From assembly GCA_025449115.1 (NCBI GenBank), contig JAHLKC010000020.1, positions 186,001 through 250,000 on the forward strand: a DNA stretch of 64,000 bases, given 5' to 3'. This stretch comes from Chytridium lagenaria (Eukaryota; Chytridiomycota; Chytridiomycetes; Chytridiales; Chytridiaceae). The notes beneath the pieces are model-generated. The model was not told the origin of the DNA, ran no database searches, and was given only the letters and a program-made list of their open reading frames with translations. Each line of letters opens with the position of its first letter. Position 1 is the stretch's first letter. A program made the position numbers and the translations under genes. Of this stretch, positions 13,150 through 27,600 are shown in pieces.

Positions 13150-13856
13150 ATGAGCATCGCTTCACACCTCTACGTAGGCTCTGCGGGAATTGTCTTTGCC
13201 CTCGACAAGGCCAATGGACTCGTTATTTGGAAGACAACACTGCATGGAGTTTTTTGGAATCATCCCATGCTTCTACCTGTAGCAGCAAGAGACGTAATTC
13301 TGGTTTCGGCAGGAGTCAATTTAAGATGCTTGAGTGGACTTGACGGCACCATAATGTGGGAAAACAAGCTCAACGGAATGGGACTCGGATTTGCAAGTCT
13401 ACTGGCACCGGCTGATGTGACTTATGCTGGACGGCAACAGCTTCGAGCCCCCGAGAAATCTATAGTTTATTCAGGGGCTGCTGATCCCACGGATATTGTA
13501 TTTGTAGCGGCCGGCGCTCATATAACAGCAATTCAGTCCTCTACCGGAACGAATTTGTGGAATTACAATCCAGGAGGCTTTAAAAAAGGAGTACATGCGT
13601 CAATTCTTGTGGAGGATGGCAAGGTGTTTTCCGGCCAAGGCGGACGTATAACGGCTCTGGACATGATGACAGGGAAGAGGTAATCTTTATTGCATCACAC
13701 ATCATTCATTGATGTTATAATGTATAGCTTTGGAGTATCGTTCTGGGACCATGGCACCCTTGCATTCTTGCTACGATGGCTTCAGGTTCTGGTCAGATCA
13801 ATCGCACAAACCACAGCAACGCTATTCTTCGAATGATGAAAGATTACGCAGCTTGA
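13150..13856 (+). CDS. PQQ-like beta-propeller protein
   Basis: Four beta-propeller blades of the PQQ/quinoprotein type are visible, each with the A-L-D-x-x-x-G-x-x-x-W pattern: FALDKANGLVIW, CLSGLDGTIMW, AIQSSTGTNLW and ALDMMTGKR followed by LWS in the next exon. Such repeats form all-beta propellers and may bind PQQ or proteins; no catalytic residues allow an enzyme call. A GT-AG intron (13682 to about 13728) is likely. The LWS continuation to the TGA at 13854-13856 is one base off the canonical splice, so an indel may exist. The protein is short for a complete propeller, so 5' exons may be missing. I see no signal peptide at the chosen ATG. Confidence 0.65.
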
Positions 13857-14309
13857 TCTGCTCATTTCGATGACCGCCCATTTTTTCGTCGATTTCACTC
13901 TCGCGAATGTATCGGATTCTGTTATGTTCTTCCAAGTCCTGTTATGCTGCCATCATTATCTATTCTTCGCGTCCCTTTTTTCAATATTTCGTCGATTAAA
14001 GTAAATATTTGTGTGCTTTGTGATTAATAAAGGATGAAGAACAGTGGCGACGTACCCGTCAATTAATTGTTCTGTAGAGAGCTTTTGATAAGATTTGAAT
14101 CATCTCCAATGAAGGTGGTGATGTTTATGCGCTATTACAACGTGCTGATGTGTCGGGGTTCCCAGCAATATGGCAGAAGGAGGATGAAGGGCACCATCAG
14201 CTCTTAGAAGGACTGACTGCGTAGGCACAGACGTTACGACTGGTGCGCGTTCGCTTGTAAGTTGTAAAATCCGACAAGCCTTTTCCTGTTTTCATTTCGA
14301 ACAAAAAAA
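13857..14309. other. Intergenic region before the PPR gene
   Basis: No gene or clear element is seen. The last 30 bases are T- then A-rich and end directly at the PPR gene ATG. Confidence 0.4.
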
Positions 14310-17300
14310 ATGCGATTGCTCCAGACGATCCGATGGTCAAGACTACAAGGCGCATCGCCCATGACCTCTTTGCGGCATTTGCATCGCCAATGCACTCAGC
14401 TCCCCATAATGTCCGTCATCTCATCATCAAGTCTTCAATCCCCTCGCCTCACCTTTCTCGCCTCCTCACGTGCGCAGCCTCTTTCCACCACCTCCATCAT
14501 TCAACCTACCTCAGCCTCGACACCGGAATCAACATCGATCCCCAAATCCTCATCCGACCAGCTGATCGAGGCAGTTGAAGGACACCTCAAGAACTCCCTA
14601 CCGCTCCCAAATTTCGCTGCTCTCTGCTACACCCTAATCCCGTCTGTTCCTACCTCCGCAAACCTTGAACCCCTTAAATCCCGTCAATGGACCGCTATCT
14701 TCACCGCCCTCGCATCTCTTTACAAAAAATCAGACATTCACATCATAGCAGATCAAGCATGGACGCTAATGACAAAAGATGGACCTCCACCAAAGTTGTC
14801 GCGAGACTGCATGTGGTTGTACTCCGTCTCATCATTGGAGGAAAACAGATCAAAGGGGCCGATGATGTCAGAAGATATTCGAAAAACTGCGAAAGATTTC
14901 CTGGGTAGACGCAAGGATGATGCGCTCGTTATCAGTTGCGATGGGATTCTCACTTGAAAAGAAGCGCATGTTCATAGAAGGCTGGGAAGCCATCAAGCAA
15001 GGTCACAGCCATTATCTCACTCTTTTTGCTCTTAGACCCTCAAAATCATCCGACTCGAACCCTCTCCCAGTGTTGAACACCGCAAAAGATTATGACGACT
15101 TTTTGGCATTCTTTCTTGGCGTTTACCCCACAGCTGCTGAAATGGCGAAGCTCGCCAAAAGCGCGGTTCAAGAGATCCTTGTTCAAAAAGCCCAAGAAGG
15201 ACATCCTATCACTCTTCGTAACCTTGGAATTCTGGCTCATCTTACGATAGATGTGACAGAAATTTCGAGGCTTCTTGATACCCTAGAAAGTGAGTTTGGG
15301 TTGAAGCCCGATCACGCTATCTACTCTAAGTGCATACGTAACGCATTGTTGGGTGGGAGCGGTGAATTGGCTGTTGACGTTTTGGAGCGTGCATTAAAGA
15401 GTGATGGGTTACAGTATCGCAACAGACTCGAAGAACGCGGTTAAAAGCGCTGCACGCGTTGATGATGTAATAAGAATACGTAAAAACTTTGGAAGTCGAC
15501 TCTTCCTTGGATGAGAATGGGGAGGTGTCAAGCGATGTTGTGGAAATGATGGCAGGGAGGGTGAACTCTTATAATTATTCTGTCGAAAGCTATGCGGATT
15601 TCAAGAAAATCTGGACAGCTATTTCAGACGAACGAAAAGGACAGATCTCTGCCAAGGCCTTTGGGGCTGCCATAACGGCTCATCTTACGCGCCGAAACTG
15701 TAATGCCGCTATTGAAGTATTAATCACGGCAAGAAGCAGATAATTGAGAAACTGTCTGAACCTAGGCAAGAGACTAACGTTAAAAACGATAAGGATTCTC
15801 AATACAATCTCGCTCGTGTTGTCGACCAACTATTGGAGCAATGGATTTACAGCAATGTCCATGCAGCCCGTATCGTCCTTGACGAGCTCACTGCCACCAC
15901 ATATATACCCTCCACCCCGTCTACCGCGCACTTATTGACGCCTCCGCCTACTTCTCCCCAACTGAAATTCAGCGTGTTCTGACTGAAATGCGCGCCAAAA
16001 ACGTTCCCCGCACTCAACAATTCTATACAACCCTTCTCACGAATCTTGGAAAGAGCGGACGACTCTCACATACTATTCTTGACGAGATGGCTGCAGACGG
16101 GGTCTCGCCTAATGTGTACATTTACAATACCTTCATTTCGACCTTCGTGAAAAATGGAGAGTATGAAAAGGCTGTAGGGTTGAAGGAGACCATGAGAAAG
16201 CATGGGATTGAACCTGATGCCACGACCTTTAATATTTTCTTGGAGGGATTTTTGTCGCGTGGGCAGTGGGATAAAGCGAATACGCTTCTCACTGAAATGT
16301 CTGCAGCGAACATTAAACGTGATATCGTGACGTTTAATACCCTTATAAGCGCCCATGCAAGACGAGATGGTGGGGATCCCAAGCATGGAGCGGTTTTGTT
16401 TAACGAATTGACGAACCCGCCGTACGTGCTTAAGCCAACGTTGAGCACGTTTTACGGGGTTGTTGAGGTGTCATCTTGCACTTAAAGAGTGGACAGAGGC
16501 GGAAAAGCTTTTCAAAAGTTTTGAAGAACATGAGAATCCCGCCTTTAGACCAACTTCGCAGACTTATGATGTCTATTTACGGGCTCTCGCTGAGGAATCG
16601 GTTGCAGTGATCAACCCTGTGCCCGTGGTTGAAGCTATCCAGAAAGTGGTGAAGACTATGGGTGATAATGGGGTGCCCATTCTGTATCTTCGTTGTCGGC
16701 TTTGATCAGGGCTGCAGGGAAACGCAAGGATGGAAGAAGCGAAACGATATTACGACGTATTTGGGCCGACCACGCCGTTTGTCGATTCGGATGGTGTAAA
16801 CTCCGCCATGATCACCGCGCTCGAAAATGCTGGGGATTACGCTGGGGCTGTAGCATGGGCTGATTCCAAAGTCCCTGCAAGTGGGACCGGGAAAGCTGTG
16901 GAGGGTGGATCCTCGATTGGTCGATCATCGACCTATGCGCTAATGGTTGCGCATGCTAAACGACGGAAGGGGGCGGAGATGGAGGCTGTGTGGAAGCAGT
17001 TGAAGAGGCTGGAGAGAGTGGGGTCGTTGTGTCGAAGGAGAGCAAGGGAAGTGGAGGGTACAGCGTGAACGAGATGAATGTCTTTATACAGTGTTATTGT
17101 AATTTGGGGTATATTGATAAGGCGATGGAGATGTGGAGGTCGGCATTCAAGGGCGGGAATGCTGGGAAAGTAGATGAGAGGAGGAGGATTGTGAAGTCGA
17201 CCGCCGCGTCAAAGGGGCTTGTGGATCGATTTGGGGTAGATCGGATTACAGTTTCGCTTATTATTGACATTGTGGGAGCTCATGGGACAAGAGCGCAACT

Positions 17301-17625
17301 TGAGGCGGTGTGGGAGGAGATCAAAGAGGCAGGCTTTCCGATGGACTTGAATAATTGGATTTCCTATCTTGAATCTCTAGCACGACTTGGGTTTGATGGG
17401 GAGGTGGTAGAGACTGTGAAGAGAGAGATGAACGGGTTGGGGGCGACCGAAAAAGTGTTTTGGTCGACGTTGCCGCTGATGAGGAATCGGGAGGAGTCGA
17501 AGAGATTGTGGGGAGTTTTGAAAGAGAATTATGGGGGGTTGGAGAAGGGCGTCAGGGTTAAAATGGCTAATTATTTGATGGAGAACCTTGGTTGGATAGT
17601 TAAGATGGTTGGCGTTATGTCTTGA
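14310..17625 (+). CDS. Mitochondrial pentatricopeptide repeat (PPR) protein, frame-disrupted
   Basis: The N-terminus is Arg/Ser/Leu-rich with almost no acidic residues (MRLLQTIRWSRLQGAS), as in a mitochondrial targeting peptide. PPR helices are clear between about 15990 and 16430: SPNVYIYNTFISTFVKNGEY, IEPDATTFNIFLEGFLSRGQ and RDIVTFNTLISAHARR. Further TPR/PPR-like helices run to the end (NEMNVFIQCYCNLGYIDKA near 17075). PPR proteins bind organellar RNA for processing, stability or translation. I see no introns, yet the frame shifts by one base repeatedly (near 14930, 15415, 15490, 15730, 15960, 16465, 16700 and 17030). Coding quality stays high across each shift, which suggests assembly indels rather than decay. 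It converges on the RGS gene. Confidence 0.75.
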
Positions 17626-17892
17626 TGTTATTTGCGAGAATGAGGTTTTTGGATAATTTGTTTTTTTTTGTTTGCGGGTGGAAGTGCTAGAAACCCAGAT
17701 ACACGTTTTTTATTTACGTTTATTGAGTAATAAGCGCAATGATTACGTGTTTACGATAAGTTAAAATTAATTGCGACGCCGTTTACAATCAAATAATGTG
17801 ATAAATGTGTAGGGTATATACATCAAAACCTTCCATCGGTACGGCGACCACACAAAAAACATAAACCAAGTTAAACGAAACTACGCGTCAAT

Positions 17893-20800
17893 TTAGAACG
17901 CCTGAGCATTCTTCAGCCTGCTCCCCGTACTAACCCTCTTCGACTCTTCATTCAACTCCCGCAACGCCCTGTCCTCCAATCCCTTCTTTAATTCATGGCT
18001 TTTCTGCACAATCTGGCTCTTACAGCCGCGAGCTCCGACCTTAACACCTCCCGCTCCTGCACATCCTCCACTTGATCTTCAATGTCCTTCTCAATATCCC
18101 CAACAAGGCTTTGTTCAAACAATTGCACCGGATTTAATTTACTTCCAAAAAACTTGTTGAGCTTTTGAAGTTTACGTTGACGCTGGAATTTATTGGTGGC
18201 GGCTGTCGTGGACTCATCGAATGACATGAGAAGGCCGCCGTCAGATTCAGCGCTTAGACGAAGGTCGACTTCGTATTGAACCATTTTGTCCATGATGTCG
18301 AGGACACGGTCTACGCGATTGTCTGTGAGGAGGGCGCTGATGCGTTTGAGGTTTTCGTGGTGGATGCTGCAGATGGAAGTTTTGCGGATGATTTTGGGAG
18401 TGTTGGTGGAGGCCTTGGTGCGTCAATAGATGAATTGTTGCTAAATGGTGAAGGGTTTAGGTCAAACTCTTCTTCGAGGAGTTGAGACGACATCTCAAAA
18501 TCTTCAAAGATGGTGCCGTTAGGCACCACGCTAGGACCGCTCACGCTGATTCTTGGAATAGGCTCTTCTGCATCTTCTTTAGCGTGGAGTGAAGGAACTT
18601 CGGACCGTCGTCTGAGATTGCCCATGTTTTTGGGTTTAGCTGCATTGTTCACGTCAAAACTCTTTCGACGATTACTGTCCGTCTCGACGGTGGGTGTGGC
18701 ATGGACAAGGTTGGAAGGTACAACCTCACCTAGCATTTTCTCCAGCTTAGCAGCTCTCCAAAGCGATACTTGACGTTCCTCTGGTGTCAAGGGTACTTTA
18801 GCCAGAGTAAGTGGAGCCTTTTGCTTGAGTTCTTGCTCGGCTGCACCGATGACACCCGTGTTCTCTCCGAGGAACGACGCAAGTTTTTTTAACTTCTTCA
18901 ACCTCAACTCCCGCTCCAGGACCTGCACGTCTCTTTCATGAGAAGAAGCTGTATCAATGGACGACCTCGAAGAATTATCTTCACTCGATACGCCCAGCTT
19001 CGCCTTCAATATATTAAGATGAGCGGCCACCCCCTCCTTGTTTCGTCTGCCTCCACTTCTGAAGGCTCAATAACAGCTGACGGAGAACTCATTAAATTCG
19101 CCACACTTTTCGCTGGCATAACCTGTTTCCCCGCAACCTCTTGATGTCCCAAATTGCTACCAACTTCTTATTTCTCTTCCTCAACTGTCGTTTCGTATCC
19201 TGGTCTAGCTCATTCACCGTCTCAAGCGGTTCATCGTCACTTTCGGAGCCAGACTCGGGGTTTTCTTGCGGCATTGACCCATGCGAGGCATCAGCAAGGT
19301 GCTGCATTCGCAACTCCACCCTCCCTAAATTCGTACCAAAAAACTCGCTCAACTTCTCTGCCCTCTTCCTCTTCACAAAACTATCCCCCTGATCTTCTCC
19401 GGCATCATAAATAGGCCTTGCGCTTCCAGGAGTCCAAGCCAACGAATGCTCGATGCCGGCCTGTGGTAAGTTTGCTGCAACGAGTTGACGTTGGAGCTGC
19501 TCGAAACTCGGACGTTCACCAAAGAACTTGTTGATTTTTTTTTCTTTGCGGATCTTACGCTTCTTTTTAACAGCGGTTAAGCGGGAGGGGTCGCTGAAGT
19601 AACCTTCTACTGGAAGGTACTTGGAGGACGGGAAGAGGGCTTGAATGACAGAGTTGAGGGCGGAGTCACGAGTCGGCGTGCTTTCGGGTTCAGAGGAGTT
19701 GGTGATGCGCTCAAAGTGTTGGATGAAGGAGTTCATATGATCTTCAGTGAGAGCAAAGGCGTCATAATAGTTTGTGGAAAGGTTTGCGCGCTTATATTCC
19801 TCGACACCTGAAGAGAAATTTACCAAATTAGTTTAATCCATTCTATAGCGAAGAAATAAAAAAAGGAAAAAAAGAAAAAAAAACCCGCAAAAATAAACAA
19901 ACAACAACAACTGCAAAAATAAAGAAGAAAAAAACTTACTTAAAGTACGCTTCTTCATCAACTCTGAAATTTTCACACTTTTTTCAAACCTCACAAATGA
20001 ATGTCCCTTCAAAATCGAATAAACATGTTGTTGCGCCTCATCGAAAATCATCTGATCCATAAACCTCCCACCGAAGGTACCGCAATATCCCTCAACACCT
20101 CCAAGCTCAGATTGATCCTCAACGGTGCCCCGTCACAAACGAACCCATAGTAAATGTACTTTGCATACAGGTGTTGCGAAGACGGCGGGCAACTCTGAAA
20201 GCCCTCCACACATAACCAGAAAAGAAGATTCTCTATGGTGTAATCGTCAACACAAAACTCGTGGAAAAAGTCTAAGGCGATGCGATTGCGAAGCACGCCT
20301 TGGAGACGGTCGTCTAGGGTTGTGCCCACCATACTGTAGGTGCGGTAGTTGGACGCGTGTCTATGGGATGAGCGACGAGCCATCTCCGAGCTCCCGCTCG
20401 CAGAGAGCCTGTCAAGTATATAAGGGTTGACAGAGCCTTCAAGATCCACATCCCCAGGCTTATCATATTGCTCCGAGAATTGTGCGTTAGATAGTTCCAA
20501 GGTAGATTTTCCTTGAGAGGCCTCCAAACCGTCATCTGTTTGAATAATTGTGTCCAAGTTTGGCTTTGCGAGCTGTGGGGATGTGACGAAGATGTTTTTT
20601 AAGGAGCTTTTCCGGAAAGCTGTGAGAAGAGGGTTCACTACGGCATTGTCGTCTGTATCATCGTCTACGTCCTCCATAAAGGATTCCATTGCCTCTTTGA
20701 GTTTGGATTCTACAGCTACCGTCTGCATGCCTGTACAATGAATTAGTTAATCGGAGCAGCATTGAGAGAAGTTGAAAAGTCCACAAACCTTCAAAGGCAT

Positions 20801-21519
20801 TCATAACATGAATCTCGGAGTCCAAATCAAGGATATCTTCAATTTTATCATCGTACCTTAACGATACCATAGCAGCATCATATAGCAATCCACACTCCAA
20901 TGGGAGTATACTTGACACGTTTTCCTCAAAATCCTTTTCCCCGCCTTTCATGGGAAGCAAAAACTTGTACGCGTATCTGCGACGTTGTCTTAGTTAAAGA
21001 AAACACCATTGAAAAGTCTCACTCTGCTTCTATGAGATGACTCAAATATTCCACAGTCTGCGTTTTATCCACGACGACCACAAAGTCCTTCTGCGGTCTA
21101 TCAATTTGCACCTTTAGCCGAATAAACTTTTCCAGATGCACCGTAGTCCTATCATGTCGTTTCCCCATAGCCCTCAACCATCTCAATTGTCGCAATGTCT
21201 CCGTAGACCCAGCATCACTTGGTCCTTTGCTGACTCTCGCCCCAAAACTCTCCACAACCCCGTGCTGGAATGACAACCTTCTCCCGGGCCCCTTTGTCGA
21301 AGACTCTCGTGACGACACGCTTTTGGATCGATGAGCGCGCGGAGGTATCACGCTGTTGCGGGTGGAGTTAAGTGATGATCCAATATCCTCAAGGACATCT
21401 TGGGATTCGTGGGAAGCTCTGTCAGGACCACTGATGGAGTTGGACCGTCGAGGTGGTTTCTGTGCAATATCGTCGCTTTTGCCCACAGGGAGCGACGGAA
21501 TCTCATCACTGGCCTCCAT
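17893..21519 (-). CDS. RGS-domain protein with repeated KLxxFFG motifs
   Basis: RGS domains accelerate GTP hydrolysis by G-alpha subunits. The RGS core lies at about 20060-20320, with LDFFHEFCVDDYTIENLLFW, and ends near 19950-20040 with AQQHVYSILKGHSFVRFEKS, matching conserved RGS helices. Upstream is a Ser/Arg-rich region, then a ubiquitin-like/Ras-binding-like stretch (KLQVQI-type, HLEKFIRLKVQIDRPQKDF, near 21100). Downstream are four similar short motifs: KINKFFGERP, EKLSEFFGTNL, KKLASFLGENT and QKLNKFFGSKL, each followed by a Leu-rich helix. Several introns are present, including an A-rich one near 19810-19940. The start is the first ATG at 21519. The end is at 17893 if a one-base shift near 18010 is accepted; otherwise 17988. 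Likely a G-protein signalling regulator. Confidence 0.8.
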
Positions 21520-21635
21520 TGATGCTGGAAAATGATGAAATAATATATTTTTGAGCTTGGATACGAACCAAGTGAACAAGAGATTTACATTATCGTGATC
21601 GACACATATTGATCCAGAAGCTTAATTACCCTGGA

Positions 21636-24600
21636 CTACCCCACTAAACCCGATGTTCTGCGTTCAACTGATTTCACGCTAGGTGGCGGAGCAGACGTTG
21701 GCCCACCATCGTCAGATGGCGCCAATATTGTCTCTACAAACTTCTCAAACGTCCATTTCGCTACGCGATGTCTAGAAGTCACCATCCTTATATCATTTGT
21801 GAATAAGCATGTTGATGCATCAGCCCGTGATGTCCGGTATGTATGGCAGCGCGATAAGCGTGCATAGCTGTTAGCCTGACAAGTGGACCCAAAGATCGCT
21901 TTGACAAGACCATTTTGTTTTGTAAGGGGCCGAATGAAGTGACCTGCAACCCATTAGCGCAAAAAGCTAAAGGATTTACCTTTGCGTCCCTCATTACGTC
22001 AATGGTGTATAATCCGTTGCTCATTGGCGTCACCACTATCTGAGCATTCCCAAAATCACCGCCAATCGTGTTTCTACGATACTCGCGGAAGTGTTCGTTC
22101 CAAATAATATGAACATGGTCGTTCCCAATATGCCGTTTCTAAAAGATTTTCAAAAGAAATCGGGATAACCAATCGTACCTTCTTAACTTGTTTTGGGTCT
22201 GAGGCATCCGTCGGCATCTTTGTCACATCATGAAACACGATCTCAACACCCTCACCACAGAAATACGTCGCCTTCGTCCCTGTGGCTCGACTCCTCTCCA
22301 ATCCTCCTAAATATCCTGGATGCGTGCTAATATCAATCTACACAGTAATTTAATAAACCGTAATATGTTTAAACATACCTCCCACCCAAGACTCCCCACA
22401 AACTCCTGATACTCCACACTCCCTCCATCGTTCCTTAAAAGCACCGTCTCATCCTCCTGCCCAGGCCCGACATACACCACCGCAATTTTCATCACCTCCC
22501 TCCCAAACTTCTTGTCGAGTCCTTTAATGTCTCTATACAACGACGGTGTTTTCGCCAAAAGATGAAAATAGTCTTCTTTCAGACTATCGAAATTGAGATG
22601 ACCAAAGTGGCTTAAAAAGAGTCTGCAGCGTCCGAACGGAGATGACTTGACATCATTCACGGCGGGTTTAGCGTATTGGTATGTTTTCATGGAATGATCG
22701 ATCGCTGGATTTTGGGGCGTCTCCCCAGAAAGCGCTGCAACATTTTGCGCAGAAGGAAACCGGGATGATACAATATGGTTGTCATCCAATGGCTTTGAAC
22801 AGGTTTTCGAAGCGGCAAACGCTTCGTGATACCTTTTCTCATATTCAACCTGTTTGTCGATTAGCCGTGACATATCCTTAACTTCCTCGTCTACTCGAGC
22901 TAGCACTTCCGGAGGTATATCGAGATTGATGTGGGAGTTCATAAAGCACTCCGGATGCTTTTTCCCCATACTTGCATGTATTAGTATTTGCCGTAGACTA
23001 GATTCTTACTATTTTAATAACTCCCCAAGCATATCTAAATCTCCATCACGATCAGGGCTGTACAAAGGCATTTCGTCATCCTTAAAACGGACCTTTTTGG
23101 CTGTCTGAAACGGATTAAACACACAAAAATGAATTACACACAAAAACGAACAAAACTTACGATACGGCAGTCACCGGTTCATCCTCTACTTTAACTTTAA
23201 TATCATACTGTAAATTAACCTTTGTTTCCGTGACCTCATGTTGAACAACAATTGAAGGATTGCTCTCCCTCCCCCGAAACACAGGAACCCCTTCCCATCT
23301 ATTGGCTCGTTGTTTCATCTCCTGCAAACTTTCGTAAAACAGATAGCTGTCCCAAACATATTTCCCCGTTACATCTCGCACAATAATTCGTGAGCGAGTC
23401 TCTAACAGGTGTTTAGACAGCAGTAAGACGCAAAAGCCTAACCTAGTGGCGATGCTCCCGGAACCTCCACAACTGTGACGAGGGTTGTATCATTAAAGGT
23501 AAAATATAAACACTTTTCCTCTTCCCTTGCCTCATCCACAAACCCAGGATCCATAATTTGGCTATTCATTAAAGCGGGGCCATGAGCGTTCGGAAAGTGA
23601 TCCAAATGATGAATGATGTGTAGGAGCACATTTTCAGCCGTCTCCTAGACTATATTAGCACATGAAAAACAGCTCCGCAAGAACCTTTATCACTGAATCG
23701 TAACAGTCATCATCTCCTTCTCCATTCTCCTTCGCGTTTGATCCATGTCTCGGCTTGGTTAAAATATTTCCCGAACTCTCCATCGTCATTCTCATTGCCT
23801 TCAGTCTTACCGAACCAGGGTTTGACTGAAGCCTTTCAGTAGGCTGAGTTGGAGACTGCGAGACATCTTTCCCGTCACTCTCTGACGATATGTTGAGCGC
23901 GTTTTCGAGAACTTCGAACACCAGTAAACTCATTTTCGGCGACGCGAACAAGTCAGATGGGAGAGCTACAACCCAGTCAAGAAGATTGTATAGAAGCCTC
24001 GAGATGATTTTTGCTATCCTTAGGTCAGACCTCTAAAAGTTCATCCGGTACCTCTAATCTCTTTTGTCGTCGCACCGCTTTGGAACATTATTTGCTCGGT
24101 GATCGCTCCACAAGCTTATGAACGACCCCTTGAAGAATTGATGTCTCCATGTACTCCAAAATCACTTTATTCTTCGCCAACAATGCAAGCCCATCCACCG
24201 CCGCGTCAACCACCTTCAAATTAGACAACGTCAAATGATCGAGAAGGGCATTGATGCAATCATCCACTACCTCTTTAGAGGACTAATTATAAATGTTAAC
24301 ATAGTTTTTGGATTTTCCCAAACCTTTTACAAGAGATCATCTCATCAAACGCCATGACCGCGCATCCCCATAGCAACATCGAATGCGTTTCGGGGCTTTT
24401 TTCATGACGAACTGGATCTCGTTCCCAGTCCAAAAATAACAAAAACGCGTCCTTGATTTGAAGCTTTAGGTCCAAAAATGATATTTCCTTGATGTCGACG
24501 GATGCATCGTGTTCGCCACCCCCACCGGAAGTCAACGAAGAAAATATGTGAAAGTTCGATGAAAATGTTGATAACTTCCGGCCAGCTCCTGCAAGAGGCA

Positions 24601-27600
24601 CAGGTAAATCCGTGTTAGATTTTTCTAGGACGTGAGAGCTGGTCGTTGAGAGAAGACTAGAGCTGCTTCCTGTTCCTTTTTTCGGCTTTGCGGGAAGTTG
24701 AGGAAGGTCGGCCGATGACATGTACATATTCTCCGTTGGCATATCGATGTTATAAAAATGATTCGAAACGCTGATGAGGGAGAATAGAATCGTGATAGCG
24801 TTTTGACGGACGGTTTCAGGTATTTTGTAGTCTTTGACACAGCCAGAAAACTAATTGCGTTAACTTACTGACGTAAATGTACAGGTTACCAATTTTTTAA
24901 AGCATTTCAGGAAAGTGGGTATGATCATTGTGCTCCCTGGAAGTCCCGACGCAAATAACTTTGAACAGTTATTGATGATCGCGTAAACGGACCGCATGTC
25001 ATCCCCCGTGAGTTCCTAAATTTTTAGAAGCGCTAAGATACCATACGTACCTTGAACAAAATTTTATAGAAATGGGGGAGGAGAGTCTCGGGATACCTTT
25101 GATCATGTCTTCGACACATTAGTCGACATAAACAACCAATCGCGGATGCTTTTCCATCATTAAATTCTCTATGAAGTATGTAAGAATGGAAAAGGAAATG
25201 CCGCTTCTTACGTATTCAACTCGGCGGATTTTACAAACCACGCCACAAAGTCAAAAAGATAGGGCATATGAACTCCATCAAATGGTTGAGAACTTCTAAT
25301 CTTTAAGAAGTAAGGACAGAGGAGGGTGGTGCTTTTACCTTCAAAAGCGAGTCTTGAACCCATGCAACGCAGTTCACCGCTTCCGCGAAATGTGTGGGTG
25401 TAGAGATAGCGGTGATATCACCAATAACACATATCATGTTCTTCCAAGCAAATAATATATGATCATGCGTCCAAGTGATGGCGGAACCGATATTTGGGAA
25501 CTCGTTTAACCGAGATAGCCAGGTAGTGTTTAGAGATGGAATCTTAATAGGTGCTTTCTCTGTCCTGCAGATGTTAAAAAAATGTGGAAGTGGGAAGCGA
25601 ACTTTTCGGTAATGGCTTCGAGGGACGGCATGGAATGGATGGATGGCATTGAGCTCCGCGAGTCCTTTGATATCTAAACCATTTAAATTTCATAATATTA
25701 TAATGACAAACCATCATTCCTTCTCGCTGTTTTACAATTACCGGGGTACCTATCGGAGTTTCTATGTCGGATAGAGGCGATTTTATGTAAGAAGACGAGC
25801 CACTTCCGCTTTCTTCCAATCCCGTCAAAGTGACCCCAGATTTAGCGTACCCAAGAATACTGAGTGGAGTTGGGGTTGAAGATATCGATGCAGTGGTTGA
25901 CATTATCCCGAAGATTTCATCCGGTGTTTGAGATGTTGAATCCGCGCTCATGACTGATGCTCCAAGTGGACTCGGATCCGCAATGGAATACGTAAAACCT
26001 CTTTCTGTAGTTGCAGGATTTGATTTTATAACGCTATTGACAGCCGATAAAGCCGACGTTCGAGCCCTTGAACTCTGGATAGAAGCTGCCCGAAGTCGAA
26101 GCACAGTTTTGTTATCCGGATCTTCCAACTTTGTCACCTCCATATCAATCCCGTACACATTTATCGACATGAGTTTCGTCAATTTATGCACGATTTTCTG
26201 TGAATGCGTTAATACAAGCATAATATCAATTGACACATACCGTCCACTGTCCTACAACCTGATTCCATCTCAACGAATTCACAACGCATTCCCGTAACCT
26301 TATCCAGCATTCTTCAGTTGTGATACGGCTGTAAATCCAGGTATAAAAAATGGTTTCGAATAAACTGTCACATATTTCTTCGGCGAGAGGGGGTGACGCG
26401 ATACCGGCAAACTTATTGGGACGACCGAATGTATGGGAGGCGATATCGGTGAGAGTCGTCATGAGGACACGCCAAGTCTCTGCGGTCAAGTTTAAGGTAG
26501 TAGATTCGAGGGCAAGGAGACGAAGGTATTGGATCCCTTCACGCATGAGAGAGACCTTGGAAGGAATAAGATATTCTACAATATTTCAAAGAACAGTAAC
26601 CGTACCTGCGAATCCACATTCTCAACGAAGTCTTTTTTATCGATAAACATCAGCTGTACATATCGGATGTATCGACGTATAAAAATATTTGAACATTCCT
26701 CCGGTCCCTCTTTATGAGGAATCACAGGGACATCCCCAAATGCCTGGATCTCAGTCAGTTCGCCCTCAGAACTCGCAAAATTCTGTAAAAACGAAGGCGT
26801 ATTATCCTAGTATGTCAGCCAAGTATTGCAATACCCCTACATTGTTGAAAGTCCAACATCTCAAGATATACAGTCCCAATTTTCCAAGATGTCCCATCGC
26901 GAATGGCGCCAAAAAGCTTTGACGAATGATCTCGTGTATGTACTCACGGTTCTCAACATCATCTAAGAGAAGTTGTCGAAGCTTCGATTTAGGCTGGGAT
27001 GAAATTGACATCGATAACATTGGATAGCTTGGTGAACGCATGGGACTGCTCGCTTTAATGGCAGGATTTAAATCAACAAGGTTTTGCATCACGAACTCCA
27101 ATAAAGCTTGCAGGATTTGAGGCGGGCAGGTCAAGTATCCTGGAAAACCGATAATGTCAATATAGTAAAGCTGACATGACACAATGCACCTTCATTCTCA
27201 TCTATCCCCGAATAAAACTTTTTGGAAAGTGACGGAAACAGTTGCTTGAGATAGCTTTCTTTGAAAATATTCCAATGTATAGCAAGTGAATTTGTAGCAG
27301 ACCCCATATTAGAAGGCAATGGCTCCAAAAGTTATCCAATGTTGTCGATACAGCCTTTCCAAGACTCCCAAACGGCATGTCACTGTCGCTTCCTAGACTC
27401 ACAGCAGCGGAAAGAGGTGCCAAGTCGGGCTCCCGGTTGTAATCCGGAGAAACAAAGTTAAGTAGAATATCGTGAAGAAGGTCAAGGTAATCAGCGGTTG
27501 TATGCGGTGATGGTGTAGATATTATTGGAACTTCACATGAATGAGAATATTTAATATGATCAATAACAAAAATTACAAGGATGGAAAAAATAACAGAAAA

